The position numbers and the translations under genes were made by a program. A model generated the notes under the pieces. The model worked only from the letters and a program-made list of their open reading frames with translations. It was not told the origin of the DNA and ran no database searches. Shown here piece by piece: positions 34,217 to 46,051 of a DNA stretch of 64,000 nt. Each line of letters opens with the position of its first letter. Position 1 is the first letter of the stretch. Source of the stretch: Turnera subulata (Eukaryota > Streptophyta > Magnoliopsida > Malpighiales > Passifloraceae); NCBI GenBank assembly GCA_028386065.3, contig JAKUCV010001473.1:1-64000 (forward strand), read 5' to 3'.

Positions 34217-35842
34217 TGTGAACACCCAATTTTGACCCTTGAAAATTATATTGAGATTAGACTCTAGACATGTCTGAATCATAAGATTGATGAGTTAGAC
34301 TTGGGTTGAAGCATGAATGGGGTTTAATTTTAGTAGAATTTATATATTATAGTAATTAAGACTTTTATATGCCTAGGATTTATGAGACGATTTAGTCATA
34401 GGATATGTTAAGGACTAAATTGCTAAAATGTATTTTATCTCATTAAATTTGGGCTTGTTTATTTATTAAACCCAATTATATTTATTCTTGGGTTGAAGAT
34501 AAATGTAAGGGTCCAATTTAATAAGGTATGAACTTTTCTTCAGAGTTGCACAGCCCATTAACACCTTGCTTGCATACAAATTTAGCTCTGATTTTCGTGG
34601 AAGTCAGAGTTAAATCATTCCTTAATAGCAAGAACATTTTTTGTATGATTTTGGCTTAAAATGAGGAATCAATGTGTAATTAGTCAATTAGGAGATGATT
34701 AAGGGGAGTAGTAATCAAGAAAGCAGAGGATTCTCAGCAGTCTAGGGGTTAATTACGCGGTAGGATCAATCAGGGAGGAATTAGAGGAGAATCGGGACCG
34801 AAAAAGGAAAAAACGGGTGAGACGCGCAGGTGCGGGCGGTCATCTCGGGATGACCGCTGGGCCTGGGCGGTCTTCCACCCATGACCTCCCGGCCTGGCTG
34901 TCATCCATAGGATGACCGCCGGCCATGGCAGTCATGCACCCCCAGAAACGCGTTTTCTCCTAGATTTTCGCCCGTAATCTAATTCTACTAGGTTTTGGCC
35001 CAGATTTTTGGCCATTACCTTGATCATTAAGTTGGTCCATGCCCCTAGGCTACCCAGAACACTATAAATAGGACCCTCCTCTCTCATTTCAAGGGACACA
35101 CATTGTATTACACAAACACTCTTCACAAAGCTTTGAAGCTTGGAGAAACTCTATCTCTCCAAGCTTAGGAGATAGTTCCATAGGCAAAACTCTGGCAAAA
35201 TTTCGTGGGTAGCATCAACCATTGAAGGCAGCGAAAGGGGAAAATCAAGAAGAACCCCAAGATTGAGTTGAAGAGTGGGAGGAAATTGTGTGGGAGACAC
35301 AACCCAAACCAAGGAGATAGAGGAGGTCTACAAGAGGTAATCCTAATCCCTTGTGGAGATAGAGGAGGTCTGACCAATTATTATTGAGATACTGATGTTG
35401 ATGATGATTTGATTGTTGTGATGCCATGCCAGGAACTACGTGGGCTTTGAACCCGGTCGCCGGGGTACGTAGGTGGTTTCTAGTGGTGGAAACTCAAGCC
35501 CAATCTTCTTCTTCTCCCCTTTCTTTTTAATATTCTATTATTATGTGTTTTGGTGTCCACACTTGCACACTTGCACAAGGCATACATAATCCTTTAATTG
35601 CATAAAGTTTCGCCCCAACATGGATGGGTGCCTAACACCTTCCCATCCATGACGAATCCTCGGGTCCAGCATCTTTGGTTCATTATCCAGTTGCCTAAAT
35701 TGAGTCACATGAAGGGTTTCTCCCAAGTTTTTGTCCCTTAATAAAATTTGGCTGGCGACTCCAAAGATGTTGAATGATGGTTATGAAGAAGGTGTGAAGG
35801 AAAGGTGAATAGGCCCAAGTGCTTTTGGGTCGGCTATTCACA
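34217..35842 (+). mobile_element. Tat/Ogre-like 5' LTR (LTR family B), inverted block
   Basis: TGTGAACACCC to ...GGCTATTCACA, 1,626 bases, inverted partner of 21559-23174. TATA box CACTATAAATA at 35060-35070 with the GGCGGTC/GACCGCC block upstream (34834-34936). A short local duplication (GGAGATAGAGGAGGTCT at 35313 and 35355) is found here and not in the partner. A primer-binding site follows. Confidence 0.93.
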
Positions 35843-35844
35843 GC

Positions 35845-35862
35845 TGGCGACTCCGCTGGGGA
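35845..35862 (+). other. Primer-binding site of the Tat-like element
   Basis: TGGCGACTCCGCTGGGGA, two bases after the LTR end. Ogre/Tat elements are reported to use a tRNA-Arg-type site of this style. I could not check the tRNA match. Confidence 0.65.
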
Positions 35863-36352
35863 CTCTGAGGGTTCAAGTAACTTTGTGCAATTATTGAATT
35901 TTTTATGCCTTTTTATATGTCATCATAAGTGTCTTGCATTCATGGTAAATGTTGTGAAGCCTCTACCGTAAGAGGGCCAGGGGATCCAAGTCTGCTACAA
36001 TGCTTTCTTTAAGCGATAGTGGCTTGTGTGAACCGGTTTCTTGCTGCTGATGCAATGATAGGAATTAATGGGCCTTTGACCTCACGTGATATCTTTTATC
36101 ACATGTGAGTAGGCCAAACTATTCCTTAGCTGCAGTCTTTTAGCCCCTAACCAGCCACATACCCTGAGCATCCTATGCATAATGAATCAATAACTGTTGC
36201 ATGCATTTGAGTGCTTGTTGTTATAAGTTCAAGTAGAAATACATGGGGTGCCCCTTGTTCATTCCTCCATATATAAATCTAGAAAGACAAATGTGAGATA
36301 GTCCATTGGGAGTCGAAGACCCTGACACCGGTCCTTTAAATATCAGGACAAC
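35863..36352 (+). other. Untranslated leader of the Tat-like element
   Basis: Non-coding stretch between primer-binding site and gag start. No ORF or motif recognised. Confidence 0.6.
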
Positions 36353-36744
36353 ATGAGTGAGGAAAATGGTGCCGAAGTGCCTGAGGAAGTTCTGAACTTA
36401 CTCAAGGATTCAAGTATCATGGAGGCACTCCAAGCCCTAAAGAAAGGGAAGATGGTGTCCCCTGGGAGTAATGGGGGACAAAATTCAAAACCGGATGGCG
36501 AGCATAATGGGGTGATAGTTCAGGACAGTGATTCGGTGGCACAAGAATCTATGGGAGATGGGAAGAGACTTAGAAGACTGGAGGACCTCTTGAAAACCAT
36601 GAAGAAGAAAGAGGACGATTGGAATTTAGATCGCCTGTCTTTGTTCCCCGAGGCTCGTTTGCCTGAAAAATTTAAGATGCCGGACATCGAGAAGTTCAAT
36701 GGAACAGGATGTCCCACAACTCACCTGAAGATTTATGTGAGGAT
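36353..36744 (+). pseudogene. Tat/Ogre-like gag N-terminus, truncated by element Y
   Basis: ATG 36353 starts MSEENGAEVPEEVLNLL. It continues through RLRRLEDLLKTMKKKEDDWNL and the conserved gag block LPEKFKMPDIEKFNGTGCPTTHLKIYVR, open with no stop in 130 codons. It is cut at AGGAT (36740-36744), where LTR Y begins. The protein continues on the other strand from 28856 (MLQPMG...). The join falls inside the conserved gag motif, so the two halves were once one gene. Confidence 0.9.
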
Positions 36745-37531
36745 TGTAACGCCCCGAATTTTCGATAATTATATCTATGGAAAATTTTGAAGTTATTTTC
36801 CTAATTTTGCTCTATTGCAAATTTTTATAAGAACTCTTGGGTCAAAGGAATTCTTTATTTATTTATTTTTTGGTGGATTTATTAAGCTTATTCCTTAAAA
36901 AATAAATTCACCACTTTATTTTATTTTAATGCTTATTAATTGTGAGGGTTTAATTATGATCATGATATATAAATATAATGGTGTCAAGTTAGAAACACAT
37001 GTTATAGAGTCGTTTTGGACAAAACGACGTAGTTCCGTCATGTCTTAAACATTTTTTTAAAAAAAACTAAAATGCATAAGTTTTGAATGGATTGATTAGC
37101 ATTTTTAGCAACCAAAACGACATGGTCTTGGTTGGCAGGTAGTTTTTTTAGAGCTTTACCCACGTCCTAAGAAAAAAAAAAAGGGGTTGCCTCCACCCTC
37201 TCTTTTGAGTTTTATTTTCTTCTCAATTATTCAGTTGCCTCTCCCAATTGTTCCCTCTCATTCATATCTCACACTCCCAATTTCTCTTGGTCCACTCACT
37301 CTTGCTTTGCCTGCAACTTGAAACACATGTTATAGAGTCGTTTTGGACAATGCATAAACATAATTATGATCTTCCGCTGCATACTCGATTATTATATAAT
37401 GTATTGTATAATATATTGCATAATAAAATGATGTTTATCATGTTTATATTGTATCCTTGGGTGGAAGGACAGTTTGGTCATTTTATATGTTATAAATAAA
37501 TAAATTGGTTAATTTGGGGTTGGGCGTTTCT
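36745..37531 (+). mobile_element. Y left LTR, internally deleted
   Basis: 787 bases against 3,021 for the right LTR. Homology breaks at CTGCAACTTG (37311-37320) and resumes at CTTCCGCTGC (37371-37380). The roughly 50 bases between repeat earlier pieces of this same LTR: 37320-37350 equals 36992-37022, and TAATTATGAT occurs at about 36950. This is a deletion of about 2.3 kb sealed with templated filler. Confidence 0.9.
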
Positions 37532-39314
37532 GTTGGTAGCGGAGCAGGCTTTAGATCCTTGGGGATGAGTTAATATGTTTCGTGCTTCCATATGCGTAAG
37601 TCTCCTCCTCTTTGAGTCGTGTAATGCATGGTCATATGCATTCATGTAGTGAGTCTTCCTGTGGATCTGGTTGAGGAAACGCACCTGCTGGGGGTCGGAA
37701 TGACCCAGTATTGTGGTTGTTGTAATGACATGTTTGACTTTACAGTTTAGGTTGTAGCAAAGTGTATCTTGTGGGGTTACCCACGACTTTGCTAGAGTCG
37801 GTGCAGACTCTTGACTCTTTACCTATGTTTCCTGTGGGTGTGTTTACACTTTCGAAATTCTTTAAGCTTTGATAGGTTGGGCGGATAAGACACCTTGTTT
37901 TAACAGGAAATTCTGTACTGTGAATGGAAGGTGCTTTTCTTTTAACATGTGTCTGAGAGTTCCAGTGATGGAACTAGCCAATACAAGTAAGAACCATCAT
38001 CCCTTTCTTTTGGATATTATATCTATCATGTAGTGATCTGATGTGGCTCTTGTGGATATGACCTTTGTTATGGGTGTCCATGTTTTTGTGGTTTGAATAA
38101 TTAAGCTTGAGGATTTTGATTTTGCTTGGGATTTATTTTATGGATTGAATCTTTCTCGGAGTTTGAGCTGACTTTTTTTTTCTTGAGTTAATTTGAGGTT
38201 GATCTCATGGCTTATCTGGGGTAATGTCTTTCAATGGTACTCGAGGTACTTAACTTTGATGAGATTTGGGGTATTAATGATGGGTGTGATTAAAGAGTTT
38301 TGATCATGAATTTTTTTGAAGTTTAGCTCATATGTTGGCATCGTGAGGTTTGACTTCAGAAGTGATCTCGAGTTTTGTGTTGCTCTTGCTGCTTTGTTAA
38401 TTACATGATGAGTGTACATTGATGCTCTAAGTTTCTTGTCGGGTGATTTTGATGCTCATGCTATTTGAGGTTTGTGAGACATACATATGTGTATGGGTCA
38501 TGCAAGGGTAGTTAAGTCTTGGGGAATTTAAGTTTTGGATTCATGATTGTGATAACCGGCTCAATGGATATATTATGCATATATATTATGGATTTTTGAT
38601 CTTAAGGTATGCATAATGGAAGTGATGATCTTGTACTTAGGTAACAATTTTGGGTTCTGTTATCTTAGGAAATACTTTGAGGATTAAAACATGAAATATA
38701 TATTAAGGATGTTTGGGTCTTGTAGAATCCAAGGTATAGAATTATAACTGTGATATATCGGCAATGATTGAGTCCTAGTCTCTAGGAGTATGTTCCGGGA
38801 GTATATACTTTTTTGTTTGAAGTATAGGGTATGAGAAGAAGGTTATGTTTTGAGGTTCAGAGTATGAAATGTTTATGGAATTTTGGTTTGACATTTTCAA
38901 ATTGGATTGATGATCTTGATGCTTAGGTATTGATTCTGAGTTCTAGTACTTGAGGGTATGCTTAATCGGTTAAAGGCTTGGATATAATTCTAGAGGAAAG
39001 TATTATGAAGGTATCTGTAACGGATTGCGGATTCTGATTTTTCTTAATGTTGATGATATTTGGGTAAGACGCTTAGATTGGTTCTTGATCTTCTCATCTA
39101 TAGATTATGGTTACTAAAGTCGATGATCGACTTTGTTTGGTGGGTTCTTGCACTGTAAAGATAAGTTTTAGGATGGTTCTACTTTGTTTTACTTCGGAGT
39201 GTTGGCCAACGGTACTTGGTACCGGATGACACCAGATGGTGTCTGATAAGCACATGTTTGCTTGATTCATGTAAGTAAATTTCGAGGACGAAATTTTGTT
39301 AAGTGGGGTAGAAC
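37532..39314 (+). other. Y internal region: primer-binding site, no ORF, polypurine tract
   Basis: Begins with TTGGTAGCGGAGC (37533-37545) as primer-binding site and ends with purine-rich AAGTGGGGTAGAAC (39301-39314). No coding signal in 1.78 kb on either strand. The element would need enzymes from a relative to move. Confidence 0.85.
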
Positions 39315-42300
39315 TGTAACACCCCGAATTTTCGATAATTTTGTCTATGGAAAATTTTGGAGTTATTTTCCCAACCCTATTGCAAATTTTTATAAGAATT
39401 CTTGGGTGAAAGAAATTCTTTATTTATTTATCTTTTGGTGGATTTATTAAGCTTATTCCCAAAAAAATAAATTTACCATTTAATTTTAATTTAGTGCTTA
39501 TTATTTGTGAGGGTTTAATTATGATCATGATATATAAATATAATGGTGTCAAGTTTGAAAGACATGTTATAGAGTCGTTTCCGTCATGTCTTAAACATTA
39601 AAAAGAAAAAATGCATAAGTTTTGAATGGATTGATTGAGTAACATTTTTAGCAACCAAAACGACATGGTCTTGGTTGGCAGGTAGTTTTTTTAGAGCTTT
39701 ACCCATGTCCTAAGAAAAGAAAAAAAAAGGGGGTTGCCTCCACCCTCTCTTTTGAGTTTTATCTTCTTCTCATTTATTCAGTTGCCTCTCCCAATTGTTC
39801 CCCCTCATTCATTTCGCACACTCCCAATTTCTCTTGGTCCACTTACTCTTGCTTTGCCTGCAACTTGAGCCGTCAGCCAAGGTATCGTCGCCGCTGCCTC
39901 GTTGTTGCCCTTCTCTCATTCTTCCCGCTCTCTCTCTCTATTCTTCCTGCTAGTACTAGGGATCGCATTCTAATTGAGTTTGTTTAATACTGGGTTTTTG
40001 TTGATCGGGTTGGCGATGGTGGACGAGTTGTTGGCGGGTGATGGCGGCATGAGTTGTTGTTGATGGTGTACGAGTCGGTGTCTTGAGTGGTTCATTGATC
40101 GACTTCAACATGATCTCTGGCAACTCAATTAAACGGGTAATAACCCGATCTATAGACATTTTGATTATCGTTGGGATGAGCTTATTTATAAGTCGTAAAT
40201 GGTTCTTGTTTTCTAGATTTTTGTTGGGTTGGAATTTGTGACAATCAGTGTCTAGTATAACTTAATTTTGCGAAGAGACGTTTCCAATTGTTTATCTGCA
40301 GCCACAAATCAATTACTTAAATACTAGAACCTATGAGCATGTGTCTTTTTATTGTTTGATTCTATAAGAATTAATCGAGTTCCACCATGTAATATGAGTG
40401 CACTACCAATTACTTATCTTGTGGTCATGTGTTGGCTACTTACTTGCAAGAACAAGTGTCCATTTACTTGTCTAGGTCTGTTAAACTAAACACGTGGATT
40501 CAGGCTTGATTCCTATATATATTAACCTCGGTGGATGCAACAAGGTCTTAGTGGGTGTTTGCTTGTTGGGTTCTGCATTCATATTCTGTGGTGGTACATG
40601 GTCAAATGGTTGTCTTATGGTAAAGAGTCAGCCAACTAACTATAAGGATATATATAAATATGCGTCTAGTTTTGGTGGTAATGGAACACATAGACTAAAG
40701 GCCTGATGCTTTGCTGTTAAATTCCCTGGATGCACTTTGGCATTGTGTTGAGTGTATCATGTCCGCATTAGTGCATTGCACATGGATTTGTTTTCCAGTA
40801 AACTATTAGTTTACCCAAGTAGTTATGCTAGGCTATGGACACGTCGTAGCAAGCAATTGACAGTAACATTATAATTTGTTTTCAAGGACAATTGGTTTCA
40901 ACGAGGTCATAAAATGTATTAATTCATGCTGGTTTTGGATATCTGGCTGTGTGCCCTTATTCAAATACGGTTAAATAATTATGCCTTGGGTTCCATGTAC
41001 CGTAAGCCGTTTTCAAGATTCTAAAGGGGGTTCCAGTATCAAACATTATTTTCTTTCTAATAAGACTAATTAGAGGTGGATCCTAATCCTTATTTATGCC
41101 ATGTCAGGTGAAGGATTGTTACCCGTAATTTGATAGTGCATACATAGCGTGCATGCATTCATCTTATGGTACATATGTCTATTTGATAGGCAATGGATAT
41201 ACATATTGTGTAGCTGAATATGTGCCGGCTTCCAAGTGACTCTTGGGTTCCAGGTGAACTTATAAGCCTTATTATGTCGTACTGCCCATGACACTCGTGT
41301 TATCGGTTCTTATGAATTTTTGCGATGGTTATGGACAAGTGTGATCTATGCCTATGTATATACTAGACATGCTGCTTGTCTTGGCTTGGTTGATTACTTT
41401 TTGCTTGTTGTCTTGCATATGCTTTGATGACATGATTTCTGTTATGATGTTGCATTTCGTGCTGTCTTGTTACATTTGGGCCGATGGCCATGACATGAGT
41501 GCGGTATGTTGTACACGTGACGTGTACATGGAATCAAGACTTATACTAAACGAACATAGCTGCAATGCTAGGTTGATAACTAAAACAAGATAATTTCTAT
41601 TGCGGGGCTGTTGACCGGTTGGTTCGAGCGGGTAGATTGACACCCCTCGGGTTGCATGCGGTATAGCATGGTATATGCGGTTTAGCATATGGGTCTATAA
41701 TGACCGGTTTCTACCTCTCTCTTTCTACATCCTTCTGTCTCTCTGTCTCTCTCTCCTGGTTATATTTGGGCTTCTGTGCAGAGGGCTTATGCCCTGGCTG
41801 TCTCATGTGATGTGACCAAGCTCGACGCACGCAGTAGGGGGCCCTAATAAAATACACAAACTGAATACACATTAAAGAATCTAATAAGAAGATAAAACCT
41901 TATGGGTTAAAGTCTGTGATGACTTGTTTGTGCACTGGACTTGATGTGCACTGTGGCGGTTATTGCCAGGTCTCGTTGTACTCGTGGTTGACTTGTACGT
42001 CTGTATAATTTGATTTATTTGTTTATGGTGAGACAGTGGTTAGTCTAACCCCTCATAGACTTTATGCAGGTTAACTGATCGATGATCAAGAGTGCATATC
42101 AGCAGGTGGCGGTGCTTTCCTCCTCGGGTCGGATCCATAATGTACATTGTATACATGTTATTGTATGTGTTTGTCTTCCGCTGCATACTCGATTATTATA
42201 TATTGTATTGTATAATATATTGCATAATAAAATGATGTTTATCATGTTTATATTGTATCCCAGGGTGGAAGGGCAGTTTGGTCATTTTATATGTTATAAA

Positions 42301-42335
42301 TAAATAAATTGGTTAATTTGGGGTTGGGCGTTTCA
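39315..42335 (+). mobile_element. Y right LTR (full length)
   Basis: TGTAACACCCCG to ...GGGCGTTTCA, 3.0 kb. Contains CT-rich runs (39930-39945, 41715-41755) and no gene. Sequence beyond 42335 is the copia2 protease region. Confidence 0.88.
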
Positions 42336-43826
42336 GGGTACCTAAAACTTGATCATGTTGACAGGATACTAGGGATGAATGGATCTTGGACAGTGGGTGT
42401 TCAAGGCATATGACTGGGGACTTATCCATGTTTTCATCCCTAACTGAAAAGGACCGAGGCAATGTAACTTTTGGCGATAAGTCAAAAGGGAAGATCATTG
42501 GTCTTGGGAATATTGGTTCTAACCCTTTTATTGAGCATATTTTATTGGTTGACAATCTAAAGTATAACCTATTAAATATTAGCCAGATATGTGACAAAGG
42601 TTACAAGGTTGTTTTTGAGGCTTCTAGATGTTTGGTTTTAAACAAAAACCAAGTGTTTTTTTGTTGGTAACAGAAAAGGCAACATATATTCTATAAACCT
42701 ATGCAATGTTTCTAACCTTGAATTCAAGTGTCTAAGTGCAATAACAGAGACACCACCCTTTGGCACAGTAGGCTTGGCCATGCAAATTTGGAGCTTATCT
42801 CAATTCTGTCGAAAAAGGAGTTGGTAAGAGGTCTGCCCAAGCTCAAGTATGAGAAAGAAACCACTTGCAGAGCCTGTCAGCTTGGAAAACAGGTTAAAAG
42901 TTCCTTTAAACCTAAGCATACTATTTCTACATCTAGGCCCCTTGAACTACTGCACATTGACTTATTTGGACCTACGAAACAGTAAGTCTAGGTGGTAAAA
43001 GTTATGCATTTGCGGTTGTGGATGATTATTCAAGGTATACATGGGTGTTATTTCTTGCACAAAAAGATCATGCATGCTATGAATTTGATACTCTTGTTAG
43101 ACGTCTACAAAATGAAAAAGGCTATAAGATTTAAAAAATTAGAAGTGATCATGAAGGAGAATTTGATAATCTTGTATTTAAACACTTCTGTGAACAAAGT
43201 GGCATTGAACACACTTTTCCGACTCCTAGAACACCTCAACAAAATGGGTTTGTTGAAAGGAAGAATCGAACATTGCAAGAAATGACTAGAACTATGCTTA
43301 ATGAGCATAAGTTACCTACTTACTTCTGGGCAGAGGGTGTAAACACAACTTGTTACATCTTAAATAGAGTATCATTGCGTCCTTTGATTGAAAAGATAAG
43401 ATTTGGTTTGATAAGAAACCAAGCATTGGTTATTTTAGAGTATTTGGGTCTAAGTGCTACATTCTCAATACTAAGGACAACCTTGGTAAATTTGAGGCTA
43501 AATCTGATGATGGTATATTTCTTCGATACTCTCTAACTAGAAAAGCATATCGAGTCTATAACAAGAGAACCTTGGTTGTTGAAGAAACCATGCATGCTGT
43601 TTTTGATAAGATTGATCAATGTGATGCATATGATGATATAGTCACAGATACTATACCTGAAGATGAACCACAAATCATAAGCATTAATGGGACTGCTGAA
43701 ATAGAGGAAGAACCTCCTAAACTTGAGCCACTTCCACTGCCCATGCATGAACCAATCGTACAACCAGACTCACAACCAAACATGGAACCATGTGGTTCTG
43801 GGGAACAACCAAACAATGCAGAATAA
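42336..43826 (+). pseudogene. copia2 protease and integrase
   Basis: Starts VPKT, continuing the gag that ends at 29133. Protease: WILDSGCSRHMTGDLSMF (catalytic DSG), FGDKSKGKIIGLGNIG. Integrase zinc-binding part at 42728-42985 (LWHSRLGHANLELI, then CRACQLGKQ), then LLHIDLFGP with the first catalytic Asp. A shift at about 42983 disturbs the core (VDDYSRYTW equivalent near 43020, IRSDHEGEF equivalent near 43140). 43210-43536 holds RKNRTLQEMTRTMLNEHKLPTYFWAEG. A further shift lies near 43400. The C-terminal linker 43572-43826 is acidic and Pro-rich. Inactive. Confidence 0.9.
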
Positions 43827-43829
43827 GGA

Positions 43830-44348
43830 TCTACTTCTCATGGAAATATGAGAGCACCTAAGAGACACTCAACGGAGGTTATACTTGGAGATTTATCCAG
43901 AGGGGTGACTACTAGATCCTCATTGCACAATGTCAACTCTCATCTTGCATTCCTTTCACAAGTGGAACCTAAAAGTGCAAAAGAGGACATTCTTGATGAA
44001 AATTGGGTGGTGGCGATGTAGGAAGAGTTAAATTAGTTCAAGAGAAGTGATGCTTAGGGACTTGTGCCCAGACGTGCTAAGCATCCAGTCATTGGAACCA
44101 AATAGATTTTCAGAAACAAACTTGATGAGACTGGTGTTGTGGTAAGAAAAAAAGCAAGGTTAGTTAATCAAGAGGAAGGTATTGATTATGATGAGACCTT
44201 TGCTCCTGTTGCTAGAATAGAGTCCATTCGCATGCTACTTGTATTTGCATCATATAAATCCTTCATGTTATATCAAATGGAAGTTAAGAGTGCATTCTTA
44301 AATAGAAATATCTTAGAAGAAGTTTATGTTGAGAAACCACCTGGTTTT
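43830..44348 (+). pseudogene. copia2 reverse transcriptase, first part
   Basis: Linker with stops near 44020 and 44104, then IGTK...FRNKLDETG and, from 44139, [56 protein letters not shown]. The RT is split at GTTTT (44344-44348) by the solo LTR and continues at 46052 (FESHDHPEHVYKLKK). Confidence 0.9.
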
Positions 44349-46051
44349 TGTGAGTTCGGAAAGGCTAAGCTAGAGGGGGGGTGAATAGCTTTAGACCTCA
44401 AACTGAAAATATTTGCAGGAAATAAAATGCGGAATTGAAAGAAGGACACAAGAGATTTTTATACTGGTTCACACAACTAATTTGTGGCTAATCCAGTCCT
44501 TCAAGATTCACTTGAAGAGTTCACTATCTACCATTAAGCTTCCGGGTGCTTAACAAACCGTCCACAACCTAGGAATTCTAATCACAAGAATCCTAGACAC
44601 TTGCTTGAAGATACCTCACTTCAAGACTTCTCTCAAGGAAAGAAAATCACTCTTCCTATGAGTAGCTACAAGTGAACAAACCTCTCTTTCAGTGTATGAA
44701 CAACACTACAAAGATTACTCAAACAAAAGCTCTCTCAAGAGTGGGTATGAGTTACAATTAAGCACTAATAAGGCAACTCTCAATAATCTCAAAGGAATTG
44801 GCTCTTAAACTTGAATGATTGTTTTGCAATGAATGATGAATGAATAGAGAGTTGATTGGTTCTGAATAACAGCTGAAAATGCTCAATATGTAGCTCTGAA
44901 AAGTCATTGAGCCGTTTGAAATGCACCCAAGAAAACACCTTTAAACAAAGCTTAGTGGGTGCTGAAAAGTTGTCTGCTCAACGGCTACAACATCGATGTT
45001 TAAAAGTAGAACGTCGATGTTTTGCCCATTAAATTTGAATTTTGGGCTAACGGTAACTAAAACATCGATGTTCTAAATCCCAACATCGATGTTATTTTTG
45101 TTTGGCAAAGTTAATTAAAACTGATGATCTTTGAAACATCGAAGTTTAGAACTTGAACATCGATGTTATTTTGGTTCGGCAAAATTCTTTTGAAACTGAC
45201 CACCATAGAACATCGATGTTTGTTTCAAGAACATCGATGTTATTTTGCTTCGACAAAATTAATTAAAAACTGACCATTGAAGAACATCGATGTTTAATTT
45301 ACAACATCGATGTTTTGATTAGGTGAAAGTATTTTCAAATGCAACGATCATGAGAACATCGATGTTTAGGATTCCAACATCGATGTTATTTGCCTACTGC
45401 CAATTTCTGGAAAATTCTTTGAAGGCAGGAACATCGATGTTTTAGAAGACAACATCGATGTTATTTTGGTTCGACAAAATCAAATTGAAATTGACCATTG
45501 TGGAACATCGATGTTGCAAATGGGAACATTGATGTTATGACTAGTTTTAAAAGCAACGGTCACTAGAACATCGATGTTTGGGATGCCAACATCGATGTTA
45601 TTTGCCTACTGCCAAATTTTGGAAATCGTTGAAGAAATCACAACATCGATGATTTAATTACAACATCGATGTTTTGGCACTTCTGCCAAATTTTGAGAAA
45701 GACTTGAAAACACAGAACATCGATGTTTTTGGGCACAACATCGATGTTATTGACTCCAAATGCAATTTTATGACTGAAAGCATGCTATGAAATGTATGAG
45801 TGAAATTTGTTTTGTTTGAGCCAATGCCTTAAGAGAAGTTGAGTGTTTTACCTTGTACAAATGGGTCCTAACTTCTCTTGCTCTTCTTTGCACTTTAACT
45901 CTTGATCATATCTTCACTTGAATTCTTGATCACTTGGGTTGAGTACATGTTTGCTTGATTTCTTTTTGCTTCATCATTGTTATGATCTTGGTTTGGTTTG
46001 TCATTTATCAAAACCTGTAATGAATGAACCATGAAGACATAGGTTCTAACA
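44349..46051 (-). mobile_element. Solo LTR, family G (copy 2), inside copia2 RT
   Basis: Minus-strand LTR, TGTTAGAACCTATG at 46051 to ...CCGAACTCACA at 44349, 1,703 bases. Perfect TSD GTTTT at 44344-44348 and 46052-46056. Complete version of the family interrupted by Ns at 15235-16157. It carries the palindrome array described separately. Confidence 0.93.
44990..45748. repeat. Array of 22 AACATCGATGTT palindromes in 11 phased pairs
   Basis: The 12-base perfect palindrome AACATCGATGTT (or a one-base variant in four cases) starts at 44990, 45010, 45061, 45082, 45135, 45156, 45209, 45230, 45283, 45303, 45355, 45376, 45430, 45451, 45504, 45525, 45567, 45588, 45642, 45662, 45716 and 45737. Within pairs the starts are 20-21 bases apart; pairs repeat every 71-75 bases (63 once). 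The roughly 9 bases inside each pair are not conserved, whereas the spacers between pairs fall into a few related types (TTTTGGTTCGACAAAAT, TTTGCCTACTGCCAA). Confidence 0.97.

Larger units (their letters stand above)
36745..42335 (+). mobile_element. Y: non-coding chromovirus-like LTR retrotransposon at the right inversion junction
   Basis: LTR 36745-37531, internal 37532-39314, LTR 39315-42335. The TGTAACACCCCGAATTTTC start and the TTCGAGGACGAAATTT...AAGTGGGG segment before the 3' LTR are typical of Tekay/Del-type chromoviruses. The flanks differ: AGGAT from the Tat gag on the left, GGGTA from copia2 on the right. A single simple insertion would have given the same 5 bases on both sides. No gag or pol is present. 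Confidence 0.88.

Noticed and set aside
44990..45748. CRISPR-like regular repeat array
   Set aside because: Plant nuclear LTR context, palindromic 12-base motif and related rather than unique spacers.
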